A stretch of DNA of 36,024 nucleotides from Burkholderiales bacterium (GTDB lineage: Bacteria; Pseudomonadota; Gammaproteobacteria; Burkholderiales; Burkholderiaceae_E), in assembly GCA_017307915.1 (NCBI GenBank), contig JAFKGG010000389.1, forward strand, positions 1 to 36,024. The letters are read 5' to 3'. Shown one piece after another: positions 1 through 7,899 of this stretch. The notes under the pieces are model-generated. The model had not been told where the DNA came from. It saw nothing but the letters and a program-made list of their open reading frames with translations, and did not search any database. The translations under genes and the position numbers were made by a program. How positions within the stretch are numbered: the stretch's first letter is position 1; each line of letters begins with the position of its first letter.

Positions 1-1425
1 ACGCAGGATCGGTTGCGCATCAACGTCGAGGCCGACTTCTACGTGCGCGTGAAGCCGGTTCGCGAAGCGGTGGCCGCCGCGGCCCGCACGCTGGGCAGCC
101 GCACCATGTCGATCGACGGCATGCGGCAGTTGCTCGAGGCGCGTTTCAATGATGCGCTGCGCACCGCCGCCGCCGAGCAGCCGATGGAAGCGCTGCATGA
201 AAATCGCAGCGCCTATTCGCGACGGGTGCGTGAGCTGGCCTCGCTGGGCCTGGAAGCCAGCGGGCTCGAGATCGACAGCGTGTCGATCTCCAAGCTCGAC
301 CAGGCGGCGCGCGAATTTTTCAATCCCAACAATGCGTTCGACGCCGCGGGCCTGACCAAACTCACCGCCGAGATCGAAGAACGGCGCAAGAAGCGCAACG
401 AGATCGAACGCGATTCGCAGGTGGCGATCCAGCGCAAGAACCTGGCGGCCGAGCAGCAGATGCTGGAGTTGCAGCGCGAGGAAGAATACGCGCGGCTGCA
501 GCAGGAACGCGAGATCGCCATCCGGCGCGCGCAGCAGCAAAGCCAGATCACGGTCGAGTCGTCGGAGATGCGCCGCGGTTCGCAGGTCGCGGAGGTCAAT
601 GCCAACGAGGCGGTGGAAAAGGCGCGTCTGGTGTCCGAGCGCACGATCCGCGAAGAAAAGGTGCGACTCGAGCAGCAGATCAAGGAAATCGAGATCGATC
701 GTGCGCGCGTGATCGAGATCGCCGAGACCGAAAGGCGCAAGGCGCTCGAGATCGCGCAGCAGGCCACCGAGATCGAGGTGGCCGAGTTCTCCAAGCGGCG
801 CAATGCCGCGCTGGCCGAAGCTGAACAATCGCGCGCCGCTGCGGTCAAGGCCGAGGAATCGGTGATTTCGGCGCGCGAGCTGGAGCGTGCCGAGCGCGAA
901 AAGGCGCTGGCGCTGGTGGCGGCAGCACGAGATATCGAAGCCAAGGGGCTGGCGCTGGTGCAGCAGGCGCAGGCCGAACAGCAGGCCGCCGAGCGGCGCG
1001 CTGAGACGACCCGCCTGCTGGCGCGCGCCGATGCCGATGCCGAGGCGCTGCGCCGCGACAGCGAAGACCGGCGCTATGAAGTGGAAGCGCGCGGCCGCCG
1101 CGCGCTGAACGAAGCCGAAAACGTGATGACGACCGAGGCGATGCAACTGCGGGCGCGGTTGGCGGCGATCGGCCAGATCGAAGCCGTGGTGCGCGAAAGC
1201 GCCAAGCCGCTGGAGCACATCAGCGAGATCAAGATCGTGCACGTCGACGGGCTGGGCGGCGCGGGCGGCGGGCAGGCGGCCGATGGCGCTGCGGCCGGCA
1301 CCAGCATTTCGGATCAGGTGATGAACAGCGCGCTCAAGTACAAGCTGCAGGCGCCGCTGGTCAATGCGCTGCTCGATTCGGCGGGTATCAAACCGGATGA
1401 CGTGGGGGGCGTGCTGAAGCCGTAG
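1..1425 (+). CDS. flotillin/YqiK-like membrane-scaffold protein, 5'-truncated
   Basis: The reading frame is open from the first base, so the N-terminus (membrane anchor and start of the SPFH/band-7 domain) lies outside the window; 474 residues remain. The visible part begins in the SPFH domain (RINVEADFYVRVKP). From about residue 115 to 390 it becomes a long, charged Glu/Arg/Ala-rich coiled coil, and it ends in a Gly/Ala-rich stretch followed by a short helical tail. This order of SPFH domain, coiled coil and Gly-rich tail is typical of bacterial flotillins (YqiK/FloT), which form oligomers on membrane microdomains. The TAG stop lies one base from the stop of the convergent hmuV gene, leaving no room for an intergenic terminator. 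The family call is firm; the cellular role cannot be told from the sequence. Confidence 0.88.
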   Translation, partial: TQDRLRINVEADFYVRVKPVREAVAAAARTLGSRTMSIDGMRQLLEARFNDALRTAAAEQPMEALHENRSAYSRRVRELASLGLEASGLEIDSVSISKLDQAAREFFNPNNAFDAAGLTKLTAEIEERRKKRNEIERDSQVAIQRKNLAAEQQMLELQREEEYARLQQEREIAIRRAQQQSQITVESSEMRRGSQVAEVNANEAVEKARLVSERTIREEKVRLEQQIKEIEIDRARVIEIAETERRKALEIAQQATEIEVAEFSKRRNAALAEAEQSRAAAVKAEESVISARELERAEREKALALVAAARDIEAKGLALVQQAQAEQQAAERRAETTRLLARADADAEALRRDSEDRRYEVEARGRRALNEAENVMTTEAMQLRARLAAIGQIEAVVRESAKPLEHISEIKIVHVDGLGGAGGGQAADGAAAGTSISDQVMNSALKYKLQAPLVNALLDSAGIKPDDVGGVLKP

Positions 1426-1426
1426 A

Positions 1427-2251
1427 TCAGCCGGCCGCCGGCGTCTGTCCTCGCACCACCACCAGCGGCCTGCCATCGCTTTGCGCCCGTTCGACGTCGA
1501 CCGCGATGCCGAACGCCGCGCTGAGCGTTGCCGTGCGGTAGATGGATGGCGCCGTGCCATCGGCATGCAGCCGCCCGGCTTTCATCAGCAGCACTCGGTC
1601 GGCATAGCGAGCGGCCAGGTTCAGGTCGTGAACCACGGCAAGCACGGCGGCGCCTTGCGCTGCCCGCCGACGCGCCAGGCCGAGCACGACCGCCTGCTGC
1701 GCCAGATCGAGCGCCGCAGTGGGCTCGTCGAGGATCAGCAGCGAATCCGCCTCGTTGCCGGCGATCTGCGCCAGCACGCGCGCGAACTGCACGCGCTGGC
1801 GTTCGCCGCCCGACAGCGTGGTGAACGGCCGGTCGGCGAACTCCTCCAGGTCGAGCTCCTGCAGGATGGCCGCGACGTGGGCGGCATTTTCGTCGGCACG
1901 TGCCTGGCGATGCGGCAGCCGGCCCATCTGCACCACTTCGCGCACGCTGAAGTCGAACGCCAGCGTCGAGTGTTGCGGCATCACGGCGACATGCTGCGCC
2001 AACTGACGTTGCGGCCAGGCGCGGCGCGTGCGCCCGAACAGATGCACATCGCCATCGGCGTTCCATTCGCCGCTCACGGCGCGGATCAGCGTCGACTTGC
2101 CCGCACCGTTCGGGCCGATCAGTGCGATGAATTCGCCGGCATGCTGCGTGAACGACACGTCGTCGAGCAGCACGCGGCCGGCGCGTCGCAGGCTCAGTCC
2201 GGCCAGGCTCAACACGGCCGCCCGGGCGGCATTGCACGCTTTCTCTTTCAT
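1427..2251 (-). CDS. hmuV: haem ABC transporter ATP-binding protein
   Basis: This 274-residue protein is the ATPase that powers haem passage across the inner membrane. The Walker A motif GPNGAGKST, the Q-loop region (VAVMPQHST), the signature LSGGERQRV, the Walker B segment LLILDEPTAALD and the switch His in VVHDLN are all present. The ATG at 2251 overlaps the hmuU stop as ATGA, which fixes the start and implies translational coupling. It is the last gene of the minus-strand haem operon. Neighbours and motif set match the HmuV/BhuV subgroup of FecE-like ATPases; a siderophore or cobalamin role is less likely because hmuS and hmuT lie just upstream. Confidence 0.93.
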   Translation of the reverse strand: MKEKACNAARAAVLSLAGLSLRRAGRVLLDDVSFTQHAGEFIALIGPNGAGKSTLIRAVSGEWNADGDVHLFGRTRRAWPQRQLAQHVAVMPQHSTLAFDFSVREVVQMGRLPHRQARADENAAHVAAILQELDLEEFADRPFTTLSGGERQRVQFARVLAQIAGNEADSLLILDEPTAALDLAQQAVVLGLARRRAAQGAAVLAVVHDLNLAARYADRVLLMKAGRLHADGTAPSIYRTATLSAAFGIAVDVERAQSDGRPLVVVRGQTPAAG

Positions 2252-3363
2252 CGCGATGTCACCGGCGAACGGCGGCCGCGCAGCAGCCACAGGAAGAACG
2301 GCGCGCCAAGCAGCGCGGTCAGAATGCCCAGCGGCAGCTCGGCCGGCCGCACCAGCGTGCGTGCCACCAGGTCGCCCAGCGTCAGCAGGCCAGCGCCGAG
2401 CAGCGCGGCCAGCGGCAGCATCCGGCGATGGTCGGGGCCTACGATCAGCCGCGCCAGATGCGGCGCGACCAGTCCGATGAAGCCGATGATCCCGCTGAAC
2501 GCGACGGCGACACCGGCCGCGGCCGCGGTGACGGCGACGATGCCGCGCTTGAGCCATTCGACGCGCACGCCCAGGTGCATGGCTTCGGCCTCGCCAAGCA
2601 GCAGCGCGTTCAGCGACGGCGCCAGCCGTAGACCGACGACGATCATCGCGGTGATCAACGGAATCGAGATCGCCACGGCCGGCCAGTTGGCGGCGGCGAG
2701 ACTGCCCAGGCTCCAGAAGGTCAGATTGCGCAACTGGTCGTCGCTGGCCAGGTAAGTCATCAGGCCGATGCAGGCGCCGGCCAGCGCGTTGACGGCAATG
2801 CCGCACAGAAGCATCGTGCCGGCATCGATCACGCCCTGCCTGCGCGCCAGCGTGAAAACCAGCAGCGAGGCGCACAAGGCGCCGACGAAGGCGGCGGCCG
2901 GCAGCGTCCAAATGCCGAGCAGGCGCGTAGCGCCGTGCAGCCAGGTCACGCCCAGCACGATCACCGCGACCGCGCCGAGCGCCGCCCCGGCCGATACGCC
3001 GATCAGGGTCGGATCGGCCAGCGGGTTGCGAAACAATGCCTGCATCAAGACGCCAGCGCAGGCCAGCCCGGCGCCGGTGCTCAAAGACAGCAACACGCGT
3101 GGCAGGCGCACGTTCCACACCACCACGTGATGGGCATCGCCGGCGGCGCCGTGCACGCCCGCGGCGAGGATCTGCACGACGCGCTGCGGCGCGATCGCGA
3201 CGGCGCCGACGGCGACCGACGCGATGGCGATTGCCAGTAGAGCGAGGCAGGCCGCGATCAGCGTGCCGCTGTGGCGCCATGGCGCGCCGGCGTGGCGGGG
3301 CGCGTCTGTGCCGTGAGGCGCGCCTGTGCGGTAAGGCGTACCTGCGCGGTGAGGCGGCCTCAT
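2248..3363 (-). CDS. hmuU: haem ABC transporter permease
   Basis: A FecCD-family permease of 371 residues that forms the inner-membrane haem channel with HmuV. It has the usual run of about ten hydrophobic segments and family motifs such as RLPRVL, NPLADPTLIGVSAGAALG and GFIGLVAPHLAR. The ATG at 3363 overlaps the hmuT stop (ATGA). The first 33 residues are unusual: a Pro/His/Arg/Gly-rich stretch with a hexapeptide repeat (HRAGTP, YRTGAP, HGTDAP, RHAGAP) sits before the first membrane helix and is encoded by near-identical 18-base units. A start further in would remove this stretch but lose the stop-start overlap. Function is well supported by family and context. Confidence 0.92.
   Translation of the reverse strand: MRPPHRAGTPYRTGAPHGTDAPRHAGAPWRHSGTLIAACLALLAIAIASVAVGAVAIAPQRVVQILAAGVHGAAGDAHHVVVWNVRLPRVLLSLSTGAGLACAGVLMQALFRNPLADPTLIGVSAGAALGAVAVIVLGVTWLHGATRLLGIWTLPAAAFVGALCASLLVFTLARRQGVIDAGTMLLCGIAVNALAGACIGLMTYLASDDQLRNLTFWSLGSLAAANWPAVAISIPLITAMIVVGLRLAPSLNALLLGEAEAMHLGVRVEWLKRGIVAVTAAAAGVAVAFSGIIGFIGLVAPHLARLIVGPDHRRMLPLAALLGAGLLTLGDLVARTLVRPAELPLGILTALLGAPFFLWLLRGRRSPVTSR
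3300..3353. repeat. three tandem 18-bp repeats inside the 5' end of hmuU
   Basis: Three successive 18-base units (3300-3317, 3318-3335, 3336-3353) have the form gcgyrYCTGYGSBGTRAG with a few substitutions. The length is a multiple of three, so unit gain or loss would keep hmuU in frame and change the number of six-residue repeats in its cytoplasmic N-terminal tail. Confidence 0.8.
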
Positions 3364-4268
3364 CGCAATTCCGGATGAAGCTGCGCGGCCAGCAGGCGAA
3401 TGCCCGCCGGTGTTGACAAGCCGAGGCCCTGCAGGTACTGACCCGGGATGGTGATCAGCCGCCTGCTGCGCGCGGCCGGTGTGCCGGCAGCGCCGGGCGC
3501 GGTCAGCACCGCCGGTGCGCCGCCGCCGGCCGCCAGGCCCTCGGCATTGGTCAGGATGAATTCGGGCGCTGCCATCAGCAGTGCTTCCTGGCTCATCGCC
3601 TTGTAGCCCTCGAAGTCGTCGGCCACGTTTTGCGCGCCGGCCATTTCCAGCAAAGCGGCAGTGTTCGTGCCGCGCCCGCCGGCCACCGTGGGCCGGCCGC
3701 CGCCGGCGAGGATGAACACTGCCTTTGGCCGCGTTCTGGCGCGCGCCACCCATTGGCGTGCGCTTTGCAGGTCGCTTTTGAAGCGGGCGACCAGGGCTTC
3801 GCCTTGCGGGCCGCGCCCGAGCAGCCGCGCGATGGCGCGGATGCGTTGCTCCACGCCGGCTTCGCTGGCCTCGTCGCCGAGTTTGACGATCGCCACCCCC
3901 GCAGCCTGCAGTTGCTGCAAGGTCTGCGGTAGCGTGCGGTCGCGGCCGAGCAGCACGATCGTTGGGGCCAGCGCCAGGATCGGCTCGGCCGACGTCTGGC
4001 GAAAGCCCGGCAGGCGCGGCGTCTGCGCCAGCTCGGCGATGTGCTCGCTGCCGGCGGCGGTGCCGATGATCTGCGCCGCGGCGCCCAGCGCCACCACGAT
4101 CTCGGCCAGCGTGCTGTCGAGCACCACCAGCCGTTCAGCGCCGGGCGATTGCGCCGCGGCGGCGCGAACGGGATATGCGGCGGCCGTCAGCAGCAACAGG
4201 CCGAACAACGCGATGACGGTCACGATGATCGACCATGACGGGGCGGGACACCGTGGCGGGCGCTTCAT
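3360..4268 (-). CDS. hmuT: periplasmic haem-binding protein of the ABC importer
   Basis: A 302-residue class III (helical-backbone) substrate-binding protein. The N-terminus has a basic start, a hydrophobic core (IIVTVIALFGLLLLTAAA) and a likely cleavage site near the AAAAQ stretch; no lipobox cysteine is seen, so it is probably soluble in the periplasm. The mature part opens with RLVVLDSTLAEIVVALGA and contains LAPTIVLLGRD and GGRPTVAGGRGTNTAALLEMAGA, as in HmuT/PhuT/BhuT haem carriers. The ATG at 4268 overlaps the hmuS stop (ATGA). It should pass haem from the outer-membrane receptor to HmuUV. Confidence 0.91.
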   Translation of the reverse strand: MKRPPRCPAPSWSIIVTVIALFGLLLLTAAAYPVRAAAAQSPGAERLVVLDSTLAEIVVALGAAAQIIGTAAGSEHIAELAQTPRLPGFRQTSAEPILALAPTIVLLGRDRTLPQTLQQLQAAGVAIVKLGDEASEAGVEQRIRAIARLLGRGPQGEALVARFKSDLQSARQWVARARTRPKAVFILAGGGRPTVAGGRGTNTAALLEMAGAQNVADDFEGYKAMSQEALLMAAPEFILTNAEGLAAGGGAPAVLTAPGAAGTPAARSRRLITIPGQYLQGLGLSTPAGIRLLAAQLHPELR

Positions 4269-5224
4269 GAGTTCTGCTCCAGCAAGGCATCGAGCCACCG
4301 CTGTCCTGCGGGGGCGTCGAGACAGGGCACGATAGACAAGGAACCGTCGACGGTGTCGACACGCAGGCCCGCACGGCCGTCGAGCGTGCGGACCGCGCAT
4401 GCGCTGCGTGCCGGCGCCAGGCGCAGATGCAGCTTGCAGCCGGCGGCCACCAGATGAAGCGCCTGCGCTTGCGCGCTGCACGCCGGTGACGTGCCTTGAT
4501 AGGTCGACGTCAGGGCGCCGCCGGTCATGCTCAGCTCGACGGCCTGGAAGCGCGACGCATCGAGCAGGGCGGCCCGCGCCAGGCGAGCGGCGTGTTCGCG
4601 GTCGCATGGCGTGGCGGTGCGATGGTCGTTCACACGTGAAGCGGCGAGTGCCCGCGCCACGAAGCGCTGCGACTGTTCGGGCAACGCAAAGGCCATCAGC
4701 CCCGGCTGCGCGAACTCCTGCCCGCGCCGCGAGCGCAGGAACAGCTTGCCCAGCCCGTTGCCGTGCTCATCGAACCAGCATAGGCTCAGGCTATGGCCGT
4801 GCACGTCATGGTCTTCGAACAGGTAGCAGGCGTGCACGCGCTTCGTGTCGATCACGATGCGGTGCTGATCGCCGAGCAGCAGCAGCGGGGCGTTCGGGTC
4901 GCCGTACTCTTGCAGCGGCTGCGCGTTCAGGATCGCGATCGATACGCCGAGGCGGTTGGGCGTGACGACGAACAGTTTGCGCCATTGTTCGATGCCGGCC
5001 AGCATCTCGCGCAGCCTTGGCGCCAGCCGCACGGCGCCGGTGCCGACGCGGCTGGCGAGCAGGGCCGCCTCGGGCACTTGCAATGCGGTGGCGGCCTGAC
5101 GGATGTGCAGGTGCGGCTGGCGCGCCAGCAGGGCCTGCCAGCGTTCCAGCAGCCGATCCCCATCGTGTTCGCCGTGCCCGCGGTGCGCGTCGCGCTCACC
5201 GTGAGCCATGCGATCAGAGTTCAT
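4265..5224 (-). CDS. hmuS: haemin-degrading/haem-trafficking protein (HmuS/HemS family)
   Basis: A 319-residue cytoplasmic protein with the two-fold repeat of the HemS/ChuX family: a first half with the LAPRLREMLAGIEQW and LFVVTPNRLGVSI region and a similar second half. Family members bind imported haem and pass it on or degrade it. The ATG at 5224 is chosen because GGAG lies 7 bases upstream on the minus strand; it overlaps the receptor's end by 11 bases. A second ATG at 5209 is possible. The first residues are rich in His, Asp and Gly (MAHGERDAHRGHGEHDGD), which is unusual and might bind metal. It is slightly shorter than the usual 340-350 residues. Confidence 0.87.
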   Translation of the reverse strand: MNSDRMAHGERDAHRGHGEHDGDRLLERWQALLARQPHLHIRQAATALQVPEAALLASRVGTGAVRLAPRLREMLAGIEQWRKLFVVTPNRLGVSIAILNAQPLQEYGDPNAPLLLLGDQHRIVIDTKRVHACYLFEDHDVHGHSLSLCWFDEHGNGLGKLFLRSRRGQEFAQPGLMAFALPEQSQRFVARALAASRVNDHRTATPCDREHAARLARAALLDASRFQAVELSMTGGALTSTYQGTSPACSAQAQALHLVAAGCKLHLRLAPARSACAVRTLDGRAGLRVDTVDGSLSIVPCLDAPAGQRWLDALLEQNS

Positions 5225-7184
5225 TGCGCAGCTCCAGATAAGCGAAGCGCGTTGGCGGATCGAAGGTCGAACCACGTGCGCTGAAGTTGACCGGTTGGCG
5301 CCGCGCGAACACGTTGTCGATGCCGAACGACAGTGCGGTGCGCTTGGCCAACTGGTAACGCAGCTTGACGTCGGCAGTGCCGTAGTTCGAATCGAAAGGC
5401 GTGCTGCCGCGCTGGTTCGGGTCGGCGGCGAGGTAGTCGAAGTAATAGCGTGCCTGCACGTCGACGCGCCAGTGGCCGTCGTGCCAGCGCAGGCCGGCAC
5501 GCGCGGTCTGGCGCGCATGCTCGGCCAGGCGCGCGCCGGTGCTGCCGTCGCGCGCGTCAAGCCATTCCCAGCCGGCCAGCAGTGACCATGCCGGCGTCAT
5601 GCGCCAGGCCGCCGACAGTTCGACGCCTTCGAGCTCGGCGCGCGCCACGTTCACATAGCGGCTGCGGCTGCGCACCACCGCCGGGTCGCCGGACTGGCGT
5701 GCTTCGGTCACCGTCTGGATCAGATCGCTGACGCGCGAGCGGTAGTAGACCGCCCGCGCGTCGAGCGCCGCGTTCTGGTAGGAAAGCGCGGCCTCCCACG
5801 ACTTGTTGGTCTCGGCTTTCAGCTCGGGGTTGCCGACGATCAGGATGGTGCCGCGCGTGAACGTCGAATACTGTTCGAGCACGCTTGGCGCCCGATACGC
5901 CTGGCCGTAGCCGATGCGCGCTCGCCAGGGGCCAAAGGTATGCTGCAGCGAAGCACGCGGCGTGGTTACCGAGCCGAAATCGCTGAAGCGGTCATGACGG
6001 ATGCCGGCCAGCAATTTCCAATCGGCCGGCAGGCGCCATTCGTCCTGCGCCAGCACGAAGGTATTGCCGCGCGTGGCGCTGCGCTGGTTGATCGTGATGT
6101 CGATGTCGTCGCGTACGTGGCCGGCGCCGACCAGCAGGGCGTGATCGCCGAGCTCGAAGGCGTAGCGTGTCTGCGCCTGCCATTGCCGGTAGTCGGTGAA
6201 TTCGATCACCGGAAAGCTGCGCGTGGTCGAGCCGTCGGCACTACCGTAGCCGAGATCGGCTTCGAGCACGCCGATGCCGATCGCGCCGCGGTAGTGCAGG
6301 CCCCCGAACCAGCGCCGTTCGCGCTCGAACGACTTGTAGGGTTGGGCCGGCGTTTGGGCCGTGGCGGCGACCAGGCCCGGGCCGGTATCGTCCTGGTCGA
6401 CGTATTCGAGCGTCCAGCGCAGCGTATGTTCGGCAGCCAGCCGGTAGGCGCCGTCATAGCTCAGGTAGGTTTGCTGCAGTCGATTCAGGTCGGCACTGGT
6501 CGACGCCTCGTCGTAGCGGAACAGTCCGCGCCGGCGATGTTCCAGGCTGATGCGATGACGCAGCCCCGCGTCGCCGAACCCCAGCGTGGCGCCGAGCAGC
6601 GCCGTCTCGCGCTGGCCGTCGTCGGTGGCGCCTACCAGGCCCCGGATGCTGCCGGTCAGGCCCGTGTCGAGTAGTGGCGAGCGCGTGATCACGTTGATCG
6701 TGCCGCCGGTGGCATCGGCACCATACAGTGCTGACATCGGCCCGCGCACGATCTCGATGCGCTCGACGTTCTCGAGTTCGAGCAGGCTGGGGTTGACGGT
6801 GCCGTACTTGGTCGGGCGGCGCAGCCCGTCGACCAGCAGCGCGCCGGGCCGCAGTCCGAAGCCGCGCATCGCGATCGAGCTGTTCGAGCCGATGGCGCGT
6901 GCATCGACGCCGATCGCCAGCCGCAGTGCCTCGGTGATGCTGGCGCCCGAATAAGCCGCGAGATCGTCGCCGTCGATGACCTGCACGGCAGCCTGTACGT
7001 CTTGAATCGGTTGCTCCCGACTGGCGGCCGTGACGACGACGGGCGACAGGCGGGCTGTTTCGGTGTCGCCGCTTTGTGCCGTGGCTGGTGCGGCGGGCAG
7101 GCTGGCGATGGCGCAGGTCAGCGCGGTCAATGCCAATGGCAGCGGTTTGAAGCGCAGGGTTGCAAGAAGTTCGTTCGGCTTCAT
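5214..7184 (-). CDS. hmuR: TonB-dependent outer-membrane receptor, probably for haem
   Basis: A 656-residue TonB-dependent receptor. It has a signal peptide (hydrophobic core LALTALTCAIASL, cleavage near ATAQ), a TonB-box-like LSPVVVTAA, a plug domain (residues about 50-160, including IEIVRGPMSALYGADATGGTINVITR) and a beta-barrel ending in an aromatic-rich strand (RFAYLELRNEL). A YRAP...NPEL pair corresponds to the FRAP/NPNL boxes of haem receptors, but I see no histidine between them. Position as first gene before hmuSTUV argues for haem. The ATG at 7184 is placed just before the signal peptide; its ribosome site is weak and an in-frame ATG at 7220 is an alternative. I saw no convincing Fur box upstream. 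Confidence 0.85.
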   Translation of the reverse strand: MKPNELLATLRFKPLPLALTALTCAIASLPAAPATAQSGDTETARLSPVVVTAASREQPIQDVQAAVQVIDGDDLAAYSGASITEALRLAIGVDARAIGSNSSIAMRGFGLRPGALLVDGLRRPTKYGTVNPSLLELENVERIEIVRGPMSALYGADATGGTINVITRSPLLDTGLTGSIRGLVGATDDGQRETALLGATLGFGDAGLRHRISLEHRRRGLFRYDEASTSADLNRLQQTYLSYDGAYRLAAEHTLRWTLEYVDQDDTGPGLVAATAQTPAQPYKSFERERRWFGGLHYRGAIGIGVLEADLGYGSADGSTTRSFPVIEFTDYRQWQAQTRYAFELGDHALLVGAGHVRDDIDITINQRSATRGNTFVLAQDEWRLPADWKLLAGIRHDRFSDFGSVTTPRASLQHTFGPWRARIGYGQAYRAPSVLEQYSTFTRGTILIVGNPELKAETNKSWEAALSYQNAALDARAVYYRSRVSDLIQTVTEARQSGDPAVVRSRSRYVNVARAELEGVELSAAWRMTPAWSLLAGWEWLDARDGSTGARLAEHARQTARAGLRWHDGHWRVDVQARYYFDYLAADPNQRGSTPFDSNYGTADVKLRYQLAKRTALSFGIDNVFARRQPVNFSARGSTFDPPTRFAYLELRNEL

Positions 7185-7465
7185 CGTTCGATCAGATCTT
7201 GAGGGGGCTGCTCGCTGCATGAGGCGCCTATTCAGGACGCTGCGCGATACCGGCCGTCGCCGTGCCGCACGGCCGCCGCGATGACGCGGTGGGGCGGCGC
7301 GATGACGAGCAGCAGCGCGGCGCGGCGCCGAGCTGGTGGTTTCATGGCGAGAACGCGAAAGGCGAAGCCGGCCGACGATCGACCAAGCCATGCATCGGCT
7401 GCAAGTCGGCGGCAGCGCAGCGCCGCGATGGCGCGACGCGCGGTCGGTCTAGGGGCTTCGGAAGA
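7185..7465. other. 281-bp gap upstream of the haem receptor, no gene recognised
   Basis: Between the DUF2946-like gene and hmuR lies GC-rich sequence with no convincing coding frame. A direct repeat of GCGATGACG occurs near 7279 and 7300. No Fur-box-like AT-rich palindrome and no clear -35/-10 pair was seen, so the hmu promoter is not located. Confidence 0.4.
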
Positions 7466-7849
7466 TCAGGCCCGCGTAGGCGGGCCGCGTGCCGGCAGCG
7501 GTGCGCCGGTCAGCGAGGCGAGGCGTGCCGCTTCGATCGGCCGCAATGCATGGGCCAGCGGATGCGCCTGTCCCAGCGAAGGCCAATCGAATGACGGAGC
7601 GGCGTCGCCGAACAGGCACAGCGGGCAGTCGAGTGAGCGATGCTTGTGGTTGTCAAGCGGATTACCGCCGTCGGCGGGCGGTGCGAAATTGCCGTTCGCA
7701 GAGCAGATCGATGCGAACTGCAACTGATCGAACTGCGCTGCGCCACCGTGCGAGGCGAACAGCGGCGCGACGATCGCCGTGCCCAATGCCAGCACGAAGC
7801 ACGCCAGCATCAGGCGTGCGAGTCGGCGGGCGCGGCGCAACGATTCCAT
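7466..7849 (-). CDS. DUF2946-like small exported protein
   Basis: A 127-residue protein starting at the ATG at 7849. A hydrophobic segment (LARLMLACFVLALGTAIVAPLF) forms a signal anchor or signal peptide. The middle holds DNHKHRSLDCPLCLF, the His...Cys-Pro-x-Cys pattern that marks DUF2946 proteins, which are often coded next to TonB receptors for copper or other metals. Its biochemical role is unknown; the HxH...CPLC cluster suggests metal binding. It precedes hmuR on the same strand but is separated by about 280 bases, so it may or may not belong to the same transcript. An alternative TTG start lies at 7870. Confidence 0.7.
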   Translation of the reverse strand: MESLRRARRLARLMLACFVLALGTAIVAPLFASHGGAAQFDQLQFASICSANGNFAPPADGGNPLDNHKHRSLDCPLCLFGDAAPSFDWPSLGQAHPLAHALRPIEAARLASLTGAPLPARGPPTRA

Positions 7850-7899
7850 GGGGGCGCATTCTCGCAGCAATGAGGTGCAGATGGCAATCGGTGCGCGGC

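Noticed and set aside
1423..1450. Bidirectional terminator between the flotillin and hmuV genes
   Set aside because: Only one base separates the stop codons; the GC-rich inverted sequence nearby is part of the hmuV coding region and has no T-run.
7185..7300. Fur box before the haem receptor
   Set aside because: No AT-rich GATAATGATTC-like palindrome is visible; the region is uniformly GC-rich.
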